From an uncultured Roseobacter sp. (GTDB taxonomy: Bacteria > Pseudomonadota > Alphaproteobacteria > Rhodobacterales > Rhodobacteraceae): a stretch of DNA of 64,000 nucleotides. The stretch spans positions 248,001 to 312,000 of the forward strand of contig NZ_CANLQB010000007.1 of the NCBI RefSeq assembly GCF_947493125.1, written 5' to 3'. This document shows, one piece after another, positions 45,568-54,967 of this stretch. Both the position numbers and the translations under genes were made by a program. Position 1 is the first letter of the stretch. Each line of letters begins with the position of its first letter. Below the pieces are notes generated by a model, which saw only the letters and a program-made list of their open reading frames with translations, made no database searches and was not told the origin of the DNA.

Positions 45568-48387
45568 TCACTTGGTGTCCTTGAGCCCCATGAGAGCCGC
45601 GGCAAAGGGGTTGTCGGGGTCGATCTTCTTCTCGGACTTCGGCGGCCGGGCAGAGAATTTCTGGGCCCCCTTGTCCTTCTCGCCCCGCGGGCCGCCCCGC
45701 TTGCCTTTGCCACCAGGTTTGCCCTTGCCCTTGCTTCGGTCCCCACCCTGTTTGCGGCCTGCACCGTGAGCGCGCGGTGCGCGACCCCAGGTGAAGGTAT
45801 AGAAGACCTCGGTCTCTGGCCCGGCATCTTCCGCATCGGGCGCAGTGCCAATTGGGGTCTCCTCGGCAGGTGTGTCGGGCACGGCAGCCTCCGCCGCGAC
45901 CGCATCATCCAGAGTGGCGCCTGCAGGGGCCGTGTCAGACTCGGCCTCGTCCATCACGGGCGCATCTTCGGCGGGCGTGGGCGCCTCTGCCACAACCGCA
46001 TCCACCGGTTTGACCTTCTCGCGCTCGCCCCGCTCCGCCTTGTAGCCCAGCCCCTGCATCAGATCGGCGAACTGCTCCAGCGTCATGCCGGTGATCGACA
46101 GCATATCGGCGGTGGCCTCGAAGCCTGCGCGTGAATTCTCGCCGCGCAGCATATCCGCGAGCCGTTCCAGCATGTCGATGCGGATCGCGCGCTCGCCGGC
46201 AACCCGGTAACCCGCCATCGTGTCGGCCCCCTCAGGCGCAGCCGCATCCGCCGGAATGGTCACAAGCCCCGGCGGCGGTGCCTCGGGGAAATCACTCAGT
46301 CCCTTGGAGAGCGACCACAACACAAGGCGCAACCGCGTGGGCGCGGGCTTCAGCAGCAGCGGCATGAAAATCGTGAACTGTCCAAAACGGATGCCGTGCT
46401 TGCGCAGAGCCCCGCGCGCGTCCTGATCCAGCGCTTTGACCTCGTTGGCCACCGCCGCACGCGGCAGAACGCCAAGCGCCTCGACCATCTGGAAGGCAAA
46501 GCCGCGCGCAAGGCCGGTCAGCGTCTCGTCGCGGTTCAGGGTGATCAACGGCTCGAAGAGTGCGGCGATCTTGCGGTCAATGAAATGCTGCAGGCGGCGC
46601 TGCACCTTCTGTGCGACCTCCGGGCCTGCCACATCGTCGACAAAGACCTCGACCTGCGGTTTCAATGCCTCTGGCCCCGCAATCAGCTTGCCAACGGCAT
46701 CCTTGCCCCACATCAGGCCGCCCTGTTCGGTGAAGTCGATCTCCGTATCAGGGGCGTTGTAGAAACGGTCCGCGCGCAGGTGAAATTGTGGCGCCAGCGC
46801 CTGAAGCGCCGCCGATTTGATCGTCTTGGCCTCGGCACCGGTCGCGCTCTTGTCCTGGCTGAACCGGAACCCTTCCAGGCGCCCTACAAATTCCCCTTCG
46901 ACGGTCACTTCGCCGGTATTCGATACGTCTGCCACCATGGCTTCCTTCTGGCCGAGCCGGCGCAAGAGCACGGATGTGCGCCGGTCTACAAATCTTTGGG
47001 TCAAACGCTCGTGCAGCGCGTCCGACAATCGGTCTTCTACAGAACGCGCCTCCTCTCGCCAATGGATTTCGTCAGCCGTCCAGCCCTTGCGCTGCGCCAC
47101 ATAGGTCCATGTGCGGATAAACGCCAGTCGCTTTGACAACGCGTCAATGTCGCCATCGGTTCGATCAATTCTCTGGATTTGTCGCGCCAGCCACTCGTCG
47201 GGGATCTGCCCGCGCTCATGCAGATGGTTGAAGATCACCTCCAGAAGGCCGGCGTGCTCGGCGTGGCTGATGCCGCGAAAATCGGGAATGCGGCACACAT
47301 CCCAGAGCAGGCGGACCGAGGGCCCATCGGTGCAGCGCGCCGTGATCTCGGCATCCTGCGCCAGAGCTTTCAGCGCGCTCAGGTCATCCGCGTCCCGCGC
47401 CTTGACCAACATCTCGTGATCGGGGCTCGTTTCCAGGGTCGCAATCAGCCGCTCGATGGAGCCGAATTGCAGCGCATGATTGCGCCAGTTCAGCTTCTTC
47501 AGCGGCGTGAAGCGATGCGCCATGATGGCCTCGGCAACGCCCTCGTCCAGCGGCGCAGCATCGCCGGTGACGCCGAAGGTGCCGTTCTTCATGCCGCGGC
47601 CCGCCCGGCCCGCAATCTGGGCCAGTTCGTTGGGGGCAAGCGGACGCATGCGCCGCCCGTCGAACTTGCTGAGCGCAGAGAAGGCCACGTGATCCACATC
47701 GAGGTTCAGCCCCATGCCGATGGCATCGGTGGCGACGAGGTAATCCACCTCGCCATTCTGGTACATGTCCACCTGCGCGTTGCGCGTGCGCGGGCTCAGC
47801 GCGCCCATGACCACGGCCGCTCCGCCCTTCTGGCGGCGGATGAGCTCGGCGATCGCATAGACATTCTCAACCGAAAACCCGACGATAGCGCTGCGCGGCT
47901 TCATCCGGCTTATCTTTTTCGCACCTATGTAGGTGAGATCCGACATCCGCTCGCGTTGCATGAACTGCGCCTGAGGCACCAGTGCCCGGATCGGCCCGCG
48001 CATCGTGTCGGACCCGAGAAAGAGCGTCTCATGCAGGCCCCGCGCCCGCAACAGCCGGTCGGTGAAGACATGCCCGCGTTCAGGATCGGCGCAAAGCTGG
48101 ATCTCGTCCACCGCAAGGAAATCGCACCCCATGCCCTCCGGCATCGCCTCGACCGTGCAGACCCAATACTGCGTGCGGGGCGGGACGATCCGTTCCTCGC
48201 CGGTGACCAGAGCCACAACCGACGGGCCGCGCGCCGCCACCACCCGATCATAGACTTCACGTGCCAGCAGCCGCAGCGGCAGCCCGATCACGCCGGTCCG
48301 GTGGCCCAGCATCCGCTCGATGGCATAGGTGGTCTTGCCTGTGTTGGTCGGGCCCAGAACGGCCACCACCCGCGTGTCACCTGTCAC
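45568..48387 (-). CDS. Suv3-like superfamily 2 RNA helicase
   Basis: 939 residues. Walker A is VLGPTNTGKTTYAIERML, motif II FLAVDEIQLCADPERGHVFT, motif III-like LFLGSDTMRGP, and motif VI QIAGRAGRGMKNGTFG. This is the bacterial relative of mitochondrial Suv3, an RNA helicase with a role in RNA decay. After about residue 740 the sequence turns Ala/Glu-rich (VVAEAPTPAEDAPVMDEAES) then ends in a basic Gly/Lys/Arg tail (KQGGDRSKGKGKPGGKGKRG), possibly an RNA-binding extension. It is followed without a gap by the S4 gene, suggesting a joint role on RNA or ribosomes. Confidence 0.9.
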   Translation of the reverse strand: MTGDTRVVAVLGPTNTGKTTYAIERMLGHRTGVIGLPLRLLAREVYDRVVAARGPSVVALVTGEERIVPPRTQYWVCTVEAMPEGMGCDFLAVDEIQLCADPERGHVFTDRLLRARGLHETLFLGSDTMRGPIRALVPQAQFMQRERMSDLTYIGAKKISRMKPRSAIVGFSVENVYAIAELIRRQKGGAAVVMGALSPRTRNAQVDMYQNGEVDYLVATDAIGMGLNLDVDHVAFSALSKFDGRRMRPLAPNELAQIAGRAGRGMKNGTFGVTGDAAPLDEGVAEAIMAHRFTPLKKLNWRNHALQFGSIERLIATLETSPDHEMLVKARDADDLSALKALAQDAEITARCTDGPSVRLLWDVCRIPDFRGISHAEHAGLLEVIFNHLHERGQIPDEWLARQIQRIDRTDGDIDALSKRLAFIRTWTYVAQRKGWTADEIHWREEARSVEDRLSDALHERLTQRFVDRRTSVLLRRLGQKEAMVADVSNTGEVTVEGEFVGRLEGFRFSQDKSATGAEAKTIKSAALQALAPQFHLRADRFYNAPDTEIDFTEQGGLMWGKDAVGKLIAGPEALKPQVEVFVDDVAGPEVAQKVQRRLQHFIDRKIAALFEPLITLNRDETLTGLARGFAFQMVEALGVLPRAAVANEVKALDQDARGALRKHGIRFGQFTIFMPLLLKPAPTRLRLVLWSLSKGLSDFPEAPPPGLVTIPADAAAPEGADTMAGYRVAGERAIRIDMLERLADMLRGENSRAGFEATADMLSITGMTLEQFADLMQGLGYKAERGEREKVKPVDAVVAEAPTPAEDAPVMDEAESDTAPAGATLDDAVAAEAAVPDTPAEETPIGTAPDAEDAGPETEVFYTFTWGRAPRAHGAGRKQGGDRSKGKGKPGGKGKRGGPRGEKDKGAQKFSARPPKSEKKIDPDNPFAAALMGLKDTK

Positions 48388-48411
48388 GGCGCTGTCCTTC
48401 GTGTCCGGTGC

Positions 48412-48969
48412 TTAGAGCGTACGGCCAATGCCGCGGCGCTTGAGCTGCTCCATGGCGGTATTGGCGTTCTCGTGATGCGGATGCAAGACCAGGACGCGCT
48501 CGAACGCCTGCGCTGCGCGCTCCAGATCGCCGAATTCCTGCAGCATCACGCCAAGGCCGAAAATGGCATTGTAATTGTTCGGGTTGAGCGCCAGCGCGCG
48601 CTCCAGATCATCCAGCGCCGGGCCGTAGAGACCGGCCTGGTAGAAGGCCGTGGCCCGCGCATGCCAGCCTTCGGCGAACTCCGGCGCGTGATCGGTCAGC
48701 GCGGTCAGGTGGTCGATGGCCTTCTCGGTCTCTTCCTCTTCCAGCGCGTCCCGCCCCCGTTTCAGCAAAAGGTTCATCGACGGAGACCCCGAGTTGTCCC
48801 AGATCAGCGACAACTCCCGGTCCAGCCTGGGGGCTTCGGACTCCGGTGCCTCCTGCAACTGCTGCAAAAGCGCGTCCTCTGATTGCTGTGCCGACACAGA
48901 TGCCGCAAAAACCAGCGCTGCGACAAATGCCGTAACGACATGTTTGAGGAAATGGAGTTTCATGCTCAT
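48412..48969 (-). CDS. Periplasmic TPR protein
   Basis: 185 residues from the ATG at 48969 (or 48963). A signal peptide (HFLKHVVTAFVAALVFAASV) is followed by TPR repeats: LLKRGRDALEEEETEKAIDH, HARATAFYQAGLYGPALDDL, IFGLGVMLQEFGDLERAAQA. The 3' end lies 24 bases from the helicase start and on the same strand, so they may share transcription. Role unknown; TPRs bind other proteins. Confidence 0.85.
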   Translation of the reverse strand: MSMKLHFLKHVVTAFVAALVFAASVSAQQSEDALLQQLQEAPESEAPRLDRELSLIWDNSGSPSMNLLLKRGRDALEEEETEKAIDHLTALTDHAPEFAEGWHARATAFYQAGLYGPALDDLERALALNPNNYNAIFGLGVMLQEFGDLERAAQAFERVLVLHPHHENANTAMEQLKRRGIGRTL

Positions 48970-49044
48970 AACAGATCTGAATGTAACAGGCGGCACGGGC
49001 AATTCCAGACCCCGCGACTGCCACAAACCCAAAAGGGCGTGAAG

Positions 49045-49335
49045 ATGAGCGATATTGTGAACGAAGCCGTGGCCGCATTGAATGAAAAACTTGCGGGATC
49101 CGACTTTGGCGGCACCGCAAAATTCGACATCGCGGGCGAAGGCACCGTGATGATGGACAGCAGTGGCGCACGCGCCGGAGACGAGGCCGCGGACGTCACG
49201 CTCTCTGCTGACGCGGAGACGTTCAAATCCATCCTCGACGGCGAGACCAACCCGACCAGCGCCTTCATGACCGGCAAGCTGAGCGTCGACGGTGACATGG
49301 GCATGGCAATGCAGCTGGCCTCAGCACTCGCCTGA
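49045..49335 (+). CDS. SCP2 sterol-binding domain protein
   Basis: 96 residues from the ATG at 49045. VNEAVAALNEKLAGSDFGGT, VMMDSSGARAGDEAADVTLS and AFMTGKLSVDGDMGMAMQLA are the single SCP2 fold, a lipid-binding pocket. Stand-alone SCP2 proteins bind fatty acyl or related lipids. The stop TGA shares its last base with the start ATG of the next hydrolase gene, so the products may act on a common lipid. Confidence 0.92.
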   Translation: MSDIVNEAVAALNEKLAGSDFGGTAKFDIAGEGTVMMDSSGARAGDEAADVTLSADAETFKSILDGETNPTSAFMTGKLSVDGDMGMAMQLASALA

Positions 49336-50282
49336 TGACCCTGTCCCCTGCGCCCTTTCTCGGCGACATCGCATTCGGGGCCCCCGGAGGCGTCGCACAT
49401 TGGGCGCAGACCTCGGACGGGCACCGCATCCGCCTCGGCGTCTGGCAGAGGCAGGAGGCCAAGGGCACGGTGCTCATCTTCCCCGGGCGCACTGAGTTCA
49501 TTGAAAAATACGACATCTGTGCGGCGCAACTGGCCCGGCGCGGCTTTGCCAGCATGGCCATCGACTGGCGCGGGCAAGGCCTCGCGGACCGGCTGCTCGA
49601 CAATCCGCTGATGGGCCATGTGGCACGGTTTCCGGACTATCAGAAAGACGTGGACGTCATGGTGCGCGCGGCACGCACCCTTGAGCTGCCGCGCCCCTTC
49701 TTTCTGCTGGCCCACTCCATGGGCGGCGCCATCGGGTTACGCGCGGCCATGGAAGGTCTGTCCGTGCAGGCAACGGCCTTCACGGGGCCGATGTGGGGCA
49801 TCAAGCTCTCCCCCCATCTGCGCCCGGTCGCCTGGGTGCTCAGCCACGTGATGCCGCATGTGGGCCGCGGCGACCGGCTGCCGCCCGGAACCAAGATCGA
49901 GCATCACGTGCTGACGGACGGGTTCGACGGCAACCTGCTGACGCGCGACCGGGAACAATTCGACCTGATGCGCAAACAGCTCGAAACGCACCCGGAACTG
50001 GCCTTGGGTGGGCCGAGCTTTGTCTGGCTGCGCGAGGCGCTGCAGGAAACGCGGCATCTTGCCAGCCGCCCCTCTCCCAACCTGCCCTGCCTGACCTTCG
50101 TGGGCACAAACGAGCGGATTGTCGATCTCCCGGCCATCGAGGCCCGGATGAAGACCTGGGCGCGGGGAACGCTTGAGCTTGTGGAAGACGGCGAGCATGA
50201 GGTGCTGATGGAAAGCGAGGCCGTGGCCGGGCCGCTCTTTGATCAGATCGCCACCCTCTTTCTCAGCGGCGGCCACGGCTGA
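49335..50282 (+). CDS. Alpha/beta hydrolase (lysophospholipase/monoacylglycerol lipase-like)
   Basis: 315 residues. LIFPGRTEFIEKYDICAAQL, SMAIDWRGQGLADRLLDNPL and FLLAHSMGGAIGLRAAM carry the oxyanion and nucleophile (GHSMGG-type, here AHSMGG) motifs of PldB-like lipases, with the acid in LTFVGTNERIVDLPA and the histidine in LVEDGEHEVLMES. No signal peptide. It overlaps the SCP2 gene by one base. Confidence 0.9.
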   Translation: MTLSPAPFLGDIAFGAPGGVAHWAQTSDGHRIRLGVWQRQEAKGTVLIFPGRTEFIEKYDICAAQLARRGFASMAIDWRGQGLADRLLDNPLMGHVARFPDYQKDVDVMVRAARTLELPRPFFLLAHSMGGAIGLRAAMEGLSVQATAFTGPMWGIKLSPHLRPVAWVLSHVMPHVGRGDRLPPGTKIEHHVLTDGFDGNLLTRDREQFDLMRKQLETHPELALGGPSFVWLREALQETRHLASRPSPNLPCLTFVGTNERIVDLPAIEARMKTWARGTLELVEDGEHEVLMESEAVAGPLFDQIATLFLSGGHG

Positions 50283-50321
50283 CATCTGGGCAAATCGGCC
50301 GGATCGTCTAAGTTGCCTGCC

Positions 50322-51329
50322 ATGAGCCCCGCCCTGACCTTCACCGACCGTGGCATCTATTGTGCCGCGGGCGATTTCTACATCGACCCGTGGCGCCCGG
50401 TGGAGCGCGCGCTGATCACCCACGGCCATGCCGACCACGCGCGCTACGGGCACAAGAGCTACATGGCAACGCACGCCGCGCTGCCGGTCATGCGCCACCG
50501 GCTCGGAGACATCTCCGCGCAAGGCATCGCATTCGGTGAGCCGCTGACGATCGGCGACGCCACCGTCTCCTTTCACCCCGCAGGCCACGTGCCCGGATCG
50601 GCCCAGATCAGGGTCGAGGTCGCGGGGGAAATCTGGGTGGCCTCGGGGGACTACAAGGCGGAAGCGGACGGGCTCTCCGAAACCTTCGAGCCGCAGCGCT
50701 GCCATCACTTCATCACCGAATCGACCTTCGGCCTGCCTGTCTTCCGCTGGCAGCCGCAGGCCGTGGTCGCGCAGGAGATCAACGCCTGGTGGGCGGGCTG
50801 CGCGGCTGCAGGCAAGACGGCCTTCCTGGGCGCCTACGCCCTGGGCAAAGCGCAACGGCTGCTGACCCTGCTGGACACGGATATCGGGCCAATCCTGACC
50901 CACAGCGCGGTTGAGAACACCAATGAGGTCCTGCGGGCGCAGGGCCTTGCGCTGCCCGAAACCATTGCCGCCACCGCCGAGCTTGACCCCAAGGTCCACA
51001 CAGGCGCGCTTGTGCTGGCGCCGCCCTCGGCTCTGGGCAGCGCCTGGACGAAGAAGTTCGGAGCACAGGAAACCGCCTTCGCCAGCGGCTGGATGCAGCT
51101 GCGCGGGGTGCGGCGCCGGCGCGCAGGCGACCGCGGGTTCGTCATCTCCGATCACGCGGATTGGCAGGGCCTGCTCGATTGCATCACCGCCACGGGCGCC
51201 GAGAACATCTACGTCACCCATGGCTACACCGATATCTTCGCGCGCTACCTGAACGACAATGGCTGGTCTGCCGAGGTGGTCCCCACAGGATTCGAAGGCG
51301 AAACGCTCGATGCGGAGCCGGCCGCATGA
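50322..51329 (+). CDS. Ligase-associated DNA exonuclease (metallo-beta-lactamase/beta-CASP-like)
   Basis: 335 residues from the ATG at 50322 (a TTG at 50313 is also in frame). The metal motif is ALITHGHADHARYGHKSYMA, then SFHPAGHVPGSAQIRVEVAG and IWVASGDYKAEADG, and ITESTFGLPVFRW, with HSAVENTNEVL later. It matches the exonuclease found beside ATP-dependent DNA ligases in a DNA damage response gene set. Its stop overlaps the ligase start by four bases. Confidence 0.9.
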   Translation: MSPALTFTDRGIYCAAGDFYIDPWRPVERALITHGHADHARYGHKSYMATHAALPVMRHRLGDISAQGIAFGEPLTIGDATVSFHPAGHVPGSAQIRVEVAGEIWVASGDYKAEADGLSETFEPQRCHHFITESTFGLPVFRWQPQAVVAQEINAWWAGCAAAGKTAFLGAYALGKAQRLLTLLDTDIGPILTHSAVENTNEVLRAQGLALPETIAATAELDPKVHTGALVLAPPSALGSAWTKKFGAQETAFASGWMQLRGVRRRRAGDRGFVISDHADWQGLLDCITATGAENIYVTHGYTDIFARYLNDNGWSAEVVPTGFEGETLDAEPAA

Positions 51330-52924
51330 AAGATTTCGCCGCCCTCTTCAATGCCATCGACCAGAGCACCAAGACCACGGTGAAGGTGGCCGCCCTGGCG
51401 GAGTATTTCGCGGCTGCACCGGATGTCGACCGGATCTGGACCATCGCCCTCTTCTCCGGGCGCAGACCGAAGCGCGCCGTCACCACCACCAGGCTGCGGG
51501 AATGGGCGGCGGAACGGGCGGGCATTCCACTCTGGCTCTTTGAGGAAAGCTATCCGATCGTAGGCGATCTGGCCGAGACAATCGCTCTGGTTCTGCCGCC
51601 GGTGGAGACGACATCGGACGAGGGCCTCTCGCATTGGATCTCCGAACTGCGCGGTTTGGCGGCGGTGGATGAACCTGCCCGTAAGGCCGCGGTCCTTGAC
51701 GCATGGGACCGGCTCGGAGGCACCGAGCGCTTCGTCTTCAACAAGCTGATCACGGGTGGCTTTCGCATGGGCGTCAGCCAGAAACTGATGACCCGCGCGC
51801 TCGCCAAGGCCACCGGCAAACCCGAGGCGGAACTGGCGCATCGCCTGATGGGCAACTGGCACCCCGACGACACCAGCTGGGAGACGCTGATCGAGGCCGA
51901 AGATGCCTCCGCCGATGCGTCGCGCCCTTACCCGTTTTATCTGGCCTACGCGCTGGAGGACGGGCCCGAGGCACTTGGCGCGCCCGAGGACTGGCGGGCG
52001 GAGTGGAAATGGGACGGCATCCGTGGCCAGCTGATCCTGCGGGAGGGGCAGCATTTTGTCTGGTCCCGCGGCGAGGAACTGATGACCGACCGCTTTCCGG
52101 AACTGGCCCGTGCCGTCGATTTCCTGCCCGCCGGCACGGTGCTGGATGGCGAGCTTCTGGTCTGGCACCCGCAGACCGAGAGCCCCGCCAGCTTCAATGC
52201 GCTGCAACGCCGGATCGGCCGCAAGACCGTGCCGAAAAAGCTGTTGGCCGAGACTCCCGTGGTCCTGCATGCCTATGACCTGCTCGAATGGCAGGGCGCG
52301 GACCTGCGCGACACACCCTTTGCCGAGCGCCGCGCCCTGCTGGAAGGCGCCTGCGCCGACTTGCCGCCCGAGGCCCCCGTGCGCCTCTCACCGCAGCTCG
52401 ACTTCGAGAGCTGGGACGATCTGGCAGAGATGCGCAGCATCGCGCGGGACGAAAACGCCGAAGGTGTGATGCTCAAGCGCGCGGGCAGCCCCTATCTGAT
52501 CGGGCGCAAGAAAGGCGACTGGTGGAAATGGAAGCTCGACCCGCTGACCGTCGACGCGGTGATGATCTACGCCCAGGCAGGCCACGGGCGGCGCGCCAAC
52601 CTCTTCACCGATTTCACCTTCGCGGTCTGGAACGGCAACGATCTTGTCCCCTTCACCAAGGCCTACTCCGGCCTCACCGACGCCGAATTCCGCGAGATCA
52701 CCAAATGGGTGCGCAAGAACACGCTGCAGCGCTTTGGCCCGGTGCGGCAGGTCACGCCGCACCACGTGTTCGAGATCGCCTTCGAAGGCATCCAGGCCAG
52801 TCCGCGCCACAAGTCTGGCGTTGCCCTGCGGTTTCCGCGTATGTCGCGCTGGCGGCAGGACAAACCGCTGCAAGAGGCCAATACGCTGGAGGATCTGAAC
52901 GACATGCTGAGGGTCTATGGATAA
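51326..52924 (+). CDS. ATP-dependent DNA ligase
   Basis: 532 residues. The N-terminal domain (MKDFAALFNAIDQSTKTTVK, KLITGGFRMGVSQKLMTRAL) resembles the DNA-binding part of LigB-type enzymes. The nucleotidyl motif EWKWDGIRGQLI has adenylated Lys228; further motifs are VLDGELLVWHPQTESPASFN and EGVMLKRAGSPYLIGRKKGD, WWKWKLDPLTVDAV. It joins nicks with ATP in repair. Start ATG overlaps the exonuclease stop. Confidence 0.95.
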   Translation: MKDFAALFNAIDQSTKTTVKVAALAEYFAAAPDVDRIWTIALFSGRRPKRAVTTTRLREWAAERAGIPLWLFEESYPIVGDLAETIALVLPPVETTSDEGLSHWISELRGLAAVDEPARKAAVLDAWDRLGGTERFVFNKLITGGFRMGVSQKLMTRALAKATGKPEAELAHRLMGNWHPDDTSWETLIEAEDASADASRPYPFYLAYALEDGPEALGAPEDWRAEWKWDGIRGQLILREGQHFVWSRGEELMTDRFPELARAVDFLPAGTVLDGELLVWHPQTESPASFNALQRRIGRKTVPKKLLAETPVVLHAYDLLEWQGADLRDTPFAERRALLEGACADLPPEAPVRLSPQLDFESWDDLAEMRSIARDENAEGVMLKRAGSPYLIGRKKGDWWKWKLDPLTVDAVMIYAQAGHGRRANLFTDFTFAVWNGNDLVPFTKAYSGLTDAEFREITKWVRKNTLQRFGPVRQVTPHHVFEIAFEGIQASPRHKSGVALRFPRMSRWRQDKPLQEANTLEDLNDMLRVYG

Positions 52925-53798
52925 GCCGGACGCGCAGATGCCGCCCGCCCCCGACGCGCCCGCGCACCGCGCTCCGGAGGGCGCCTGTGATGCGCATGTG
53001 CATCTGGTCGCGGGCCGGGAAGAGTTTCCGCTTTGGGACGGGCGCGTGGAAAATCCGGCTCCGGGTCCGGATCTCGACGGCTGGCTTGCGATGTTCCGCA
53101 CGCATCTGGAGACGCTTGGCTTTTCGCGTGGCGTGATCGTGCATTCGATCCTCTACGGCACCGACAATGCCGTGACCGTCGAGGCGGTGCGCCGCCTGGG
53201 TGCGGGTTTTCGCGGGGTCGGCCTGCTGCCTGATGGCGCCAGCGACGCGCAGATGGATCGCTTTGTGGAGTGGAATATGACCGCCGTCCGCCTCAACTAT
53301 GTGCACGGCGGCGTGCTCAGCTGGGAGGGTGCCAAGGCCATGGCCCCGGCACTTGCCGAACGCGGGCTGCACATCCAGATGCTCTGCCACGCGGATCAGC
53401 ACATGCAAGACCTCGCCGAGGAGGTCCGTGCGCTGCCCGTCGATGTTGTCTTTGACCACATCGGATGGCCGAGCGCTGCGCTGGATCCCGAGGCGCCGGG
53501 TGTCCAGGCGCTCTGCCGCCTCCTGGGCACCGGCAAGGTCTGGGTGAAACTCTCGGCGCTCTACCGCATGTGCCCGGCCCGCTATCGCGCCGCGGATGCT
53601 CTCGTTGCGGCGCTCATCGCGGCCAATCCAGAGCGCTGTCTCTGGGGGTCGGACTGGCCGCACCTGATGCTCGCCGATGCGGCGATGCCCAAAGCCGCTC
53701 AGCTGCTGGACGCCTTTGACCGCGTCGTGCCGGATGCCTGCACCCGTCAGCAAATCCTCGTGGACAACCCGGCAACGCTCTTCGGCTTTGACCGGTGA
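52917..53798 (+). CDS. Amidohydrolase (2-pyrone-4,6-dicarboxylate lactonase-like)
   Basis: 293 residues, a TIM-barrel amidohydrolase. GACDAHVHLVAGREEFPLWD holds the N-terminal HxH, NYVHGGVLSWEGAKAMAPAL and VFDHIGWPSAALDPEAPG follow, and CLWGSDWPHLMLAD holds the catalytic aspartate. It resembles PDC hydrolases of lignin and protocatechuate 4,5-cleavage, but broader lactonase/decarboxylase relatives share these. It overlaps the ligase by eight bases; the place suggests co-transcription, not a common function. Confidence 0.87.
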   Translation: MDKPDAQMPPAPDAPAHRAPEGACDAHVHLVAGREEFPLWDGRVENPAPGPDLDGWLAMFRTHLETLGFSRGVIVHSILYGTDNAVTVEAVRRLGAGFRGVGLLPDGASDAQMDRFVEWNMTAVRLNYVHGGVLSWEGAKAMAPALAERGLHIQMLCHADQHMQDLAEEVRALPVDVVFDHIGWPSAALDPEAPGVQALCRLLGTGKVWVKLSALYRMCPARYRAADALVAALIAANPERCLWGSDWPHLMLADAAMPKAAQLLDAFDRVVPDACTRQQILVDNPATLFGFDR

Positions 53799-53850
53799 AA
53801 TGAGCCGCGATCGGGGCGGCGCCGGACAGGTGCCCGGCGCCACGCGCTGA

Positions 53851-54756
53851 TCATGAACAGCTGCCGTCCAGCCCGACCATACCATTGCCGACGCCCGTCA
53901 CCATGACGGTGCAGGTCTGATCGCCCACGGCAACCTCAATCGACGTGCCCGACGCGACCGTGACCGTGTCGATGCCATTCACCGCGAGGCGCGCGGCAGA
54001 GCCATCCGCAGCCAGAGATGACACGAAGACGCGCAGGGCGCCGTCCGCCAGAGACACCGTGGTGCCGGGCGTGTGGCCCTCTTCCGGAGCGGGCGGGACA
54101 TCGGCTGGCGCCGCCTCCGCGGTCTCGCTGCCGCAATCGGATCCGATGGTTGCACCCGCCTCGGTCACCTCCACGAGGCCGACCGTACAGTCTGCGCCCT
54201 CAAGGGTGACGCCGGCTGTCTCGCCGACAGACAGGGTCCGCGCCGCGCCATTCACGCTGAGCCGTGCGCTCCGGCTGTCCTGATCGACCGCCGAGACAAA
54301 CACACGCACCGCACCGTCCGCAAAGATCGCCGTCTCACCGACCCCGAGCGCATCGGAGGTCGCCATGTCCGAGACCGTGCCGCCCTCCGCCGGCGCGGCA
54401 TCGCTTTCCGGCGCAGAGGTGACCCCGTCCGCCAGGGCCGCCAGGTCGGCCACCCGTGCCTCGGCCTCCTCGGCCAGCGCGGTCATGCGGCTTGAGACAT
54501 CCGCTTCCAATGCCGCCAGTTTCTCGTCCATTTGAGCGGCTGTCGCAGAGGCGCTGTCAGCGAGGCTTGCCTCCAGCTCGGCGATCCGCGCCTCCAGAGC
54601 GCCCGTGGCCTCGCTCATGGCCGCCGTTGCGGTCTCGCCCGCCTGACCGACCGCACGTTCAATCTTGCCATCCGTCAATGTCCCGCTGATCGCCACCGAG
54701 AGCAGAACGCCAAACAGCAAGCCCCCTCCCACTCCAACGGCCAATTGATTTTGCAT
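53851..54756 (-). CDS. Membrane-anchored coiled-coil protein with two repeated beta modules
   Basis: 301 residues, start GGAGGGG-supported. A membrane helix (LAVGVGGGLLFGVLLSVAIS) at 5-25 is followed by an Ala/Glu coiled coil (EARIAELEASLADSASATAA, DEKLAALEADVSSRMTALAE) to about 110. Two similar modules follow: VGETAIFADGAVRVFVSAVD ... CTVGLVEVTEAGATIGSDCG and GTTVSLADGALRVFVSSLAA ... CTVMVTGVGNGMVGLDGSCS. Each pairs a strand-rich segment with a C-x-n-C, hinting at a disulfide. The body is probably periplasmic. I recognise no family. Confidence 0.7.
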   Translation of the reverse strand: MQNQLAVGVGGGLLFGVLLSVAISGTLTDGKIERAVGQAGETATAAMSEATGALEARIAELEASLADSASATAAQMDEKLAALEADVSSRMTALAEEAEARVADLAALADGVTSAPESDAAPAEGGTVSDMATSDALGVGETAIFADGAVRVFVSAVDQDSRSARLSVNGAARTLSVGETAGVTLEGADCTVGLVEVTEAGATIGSDCGSETAEAAPADVPPAPEEGHTPGTTVSLADGALRVFVSSLAADGSAARLAVNGIDTVTVASGTSIEVAVGDQTCTVMVTGVGNGMVGLDGSCS

Positions 54757-54967
54757 TTATATCCCCTCCATCTGAAACGCCCGGCGATACTCTGGTATCG
54801 CATTCGTGTGACGCGGTTGAGTCTAAAGGATTCGCGGCGTCTTACTAAGAATTATGTGCCCTCATCCGGTTGCGAAGCCTGCGCGAGGGTTTTACCTGAG
54901 CAGAAGAGCCCTAGGTGACGGCAAAGCCAATGCCGCGACCGCGCGCCAGATGGATCAGGAGACCACG

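Noticed and set aside
47179-48882. 567-residue plus-strand ORF
   Set aside because: Antisense shadow of the Suv3-like helicase gene, whose motifs are complete.
49737-51221. 494-residue minus-strand ORF
   Set aside because: Antisense to the hydrolase and exonuclease genes, both well supported.
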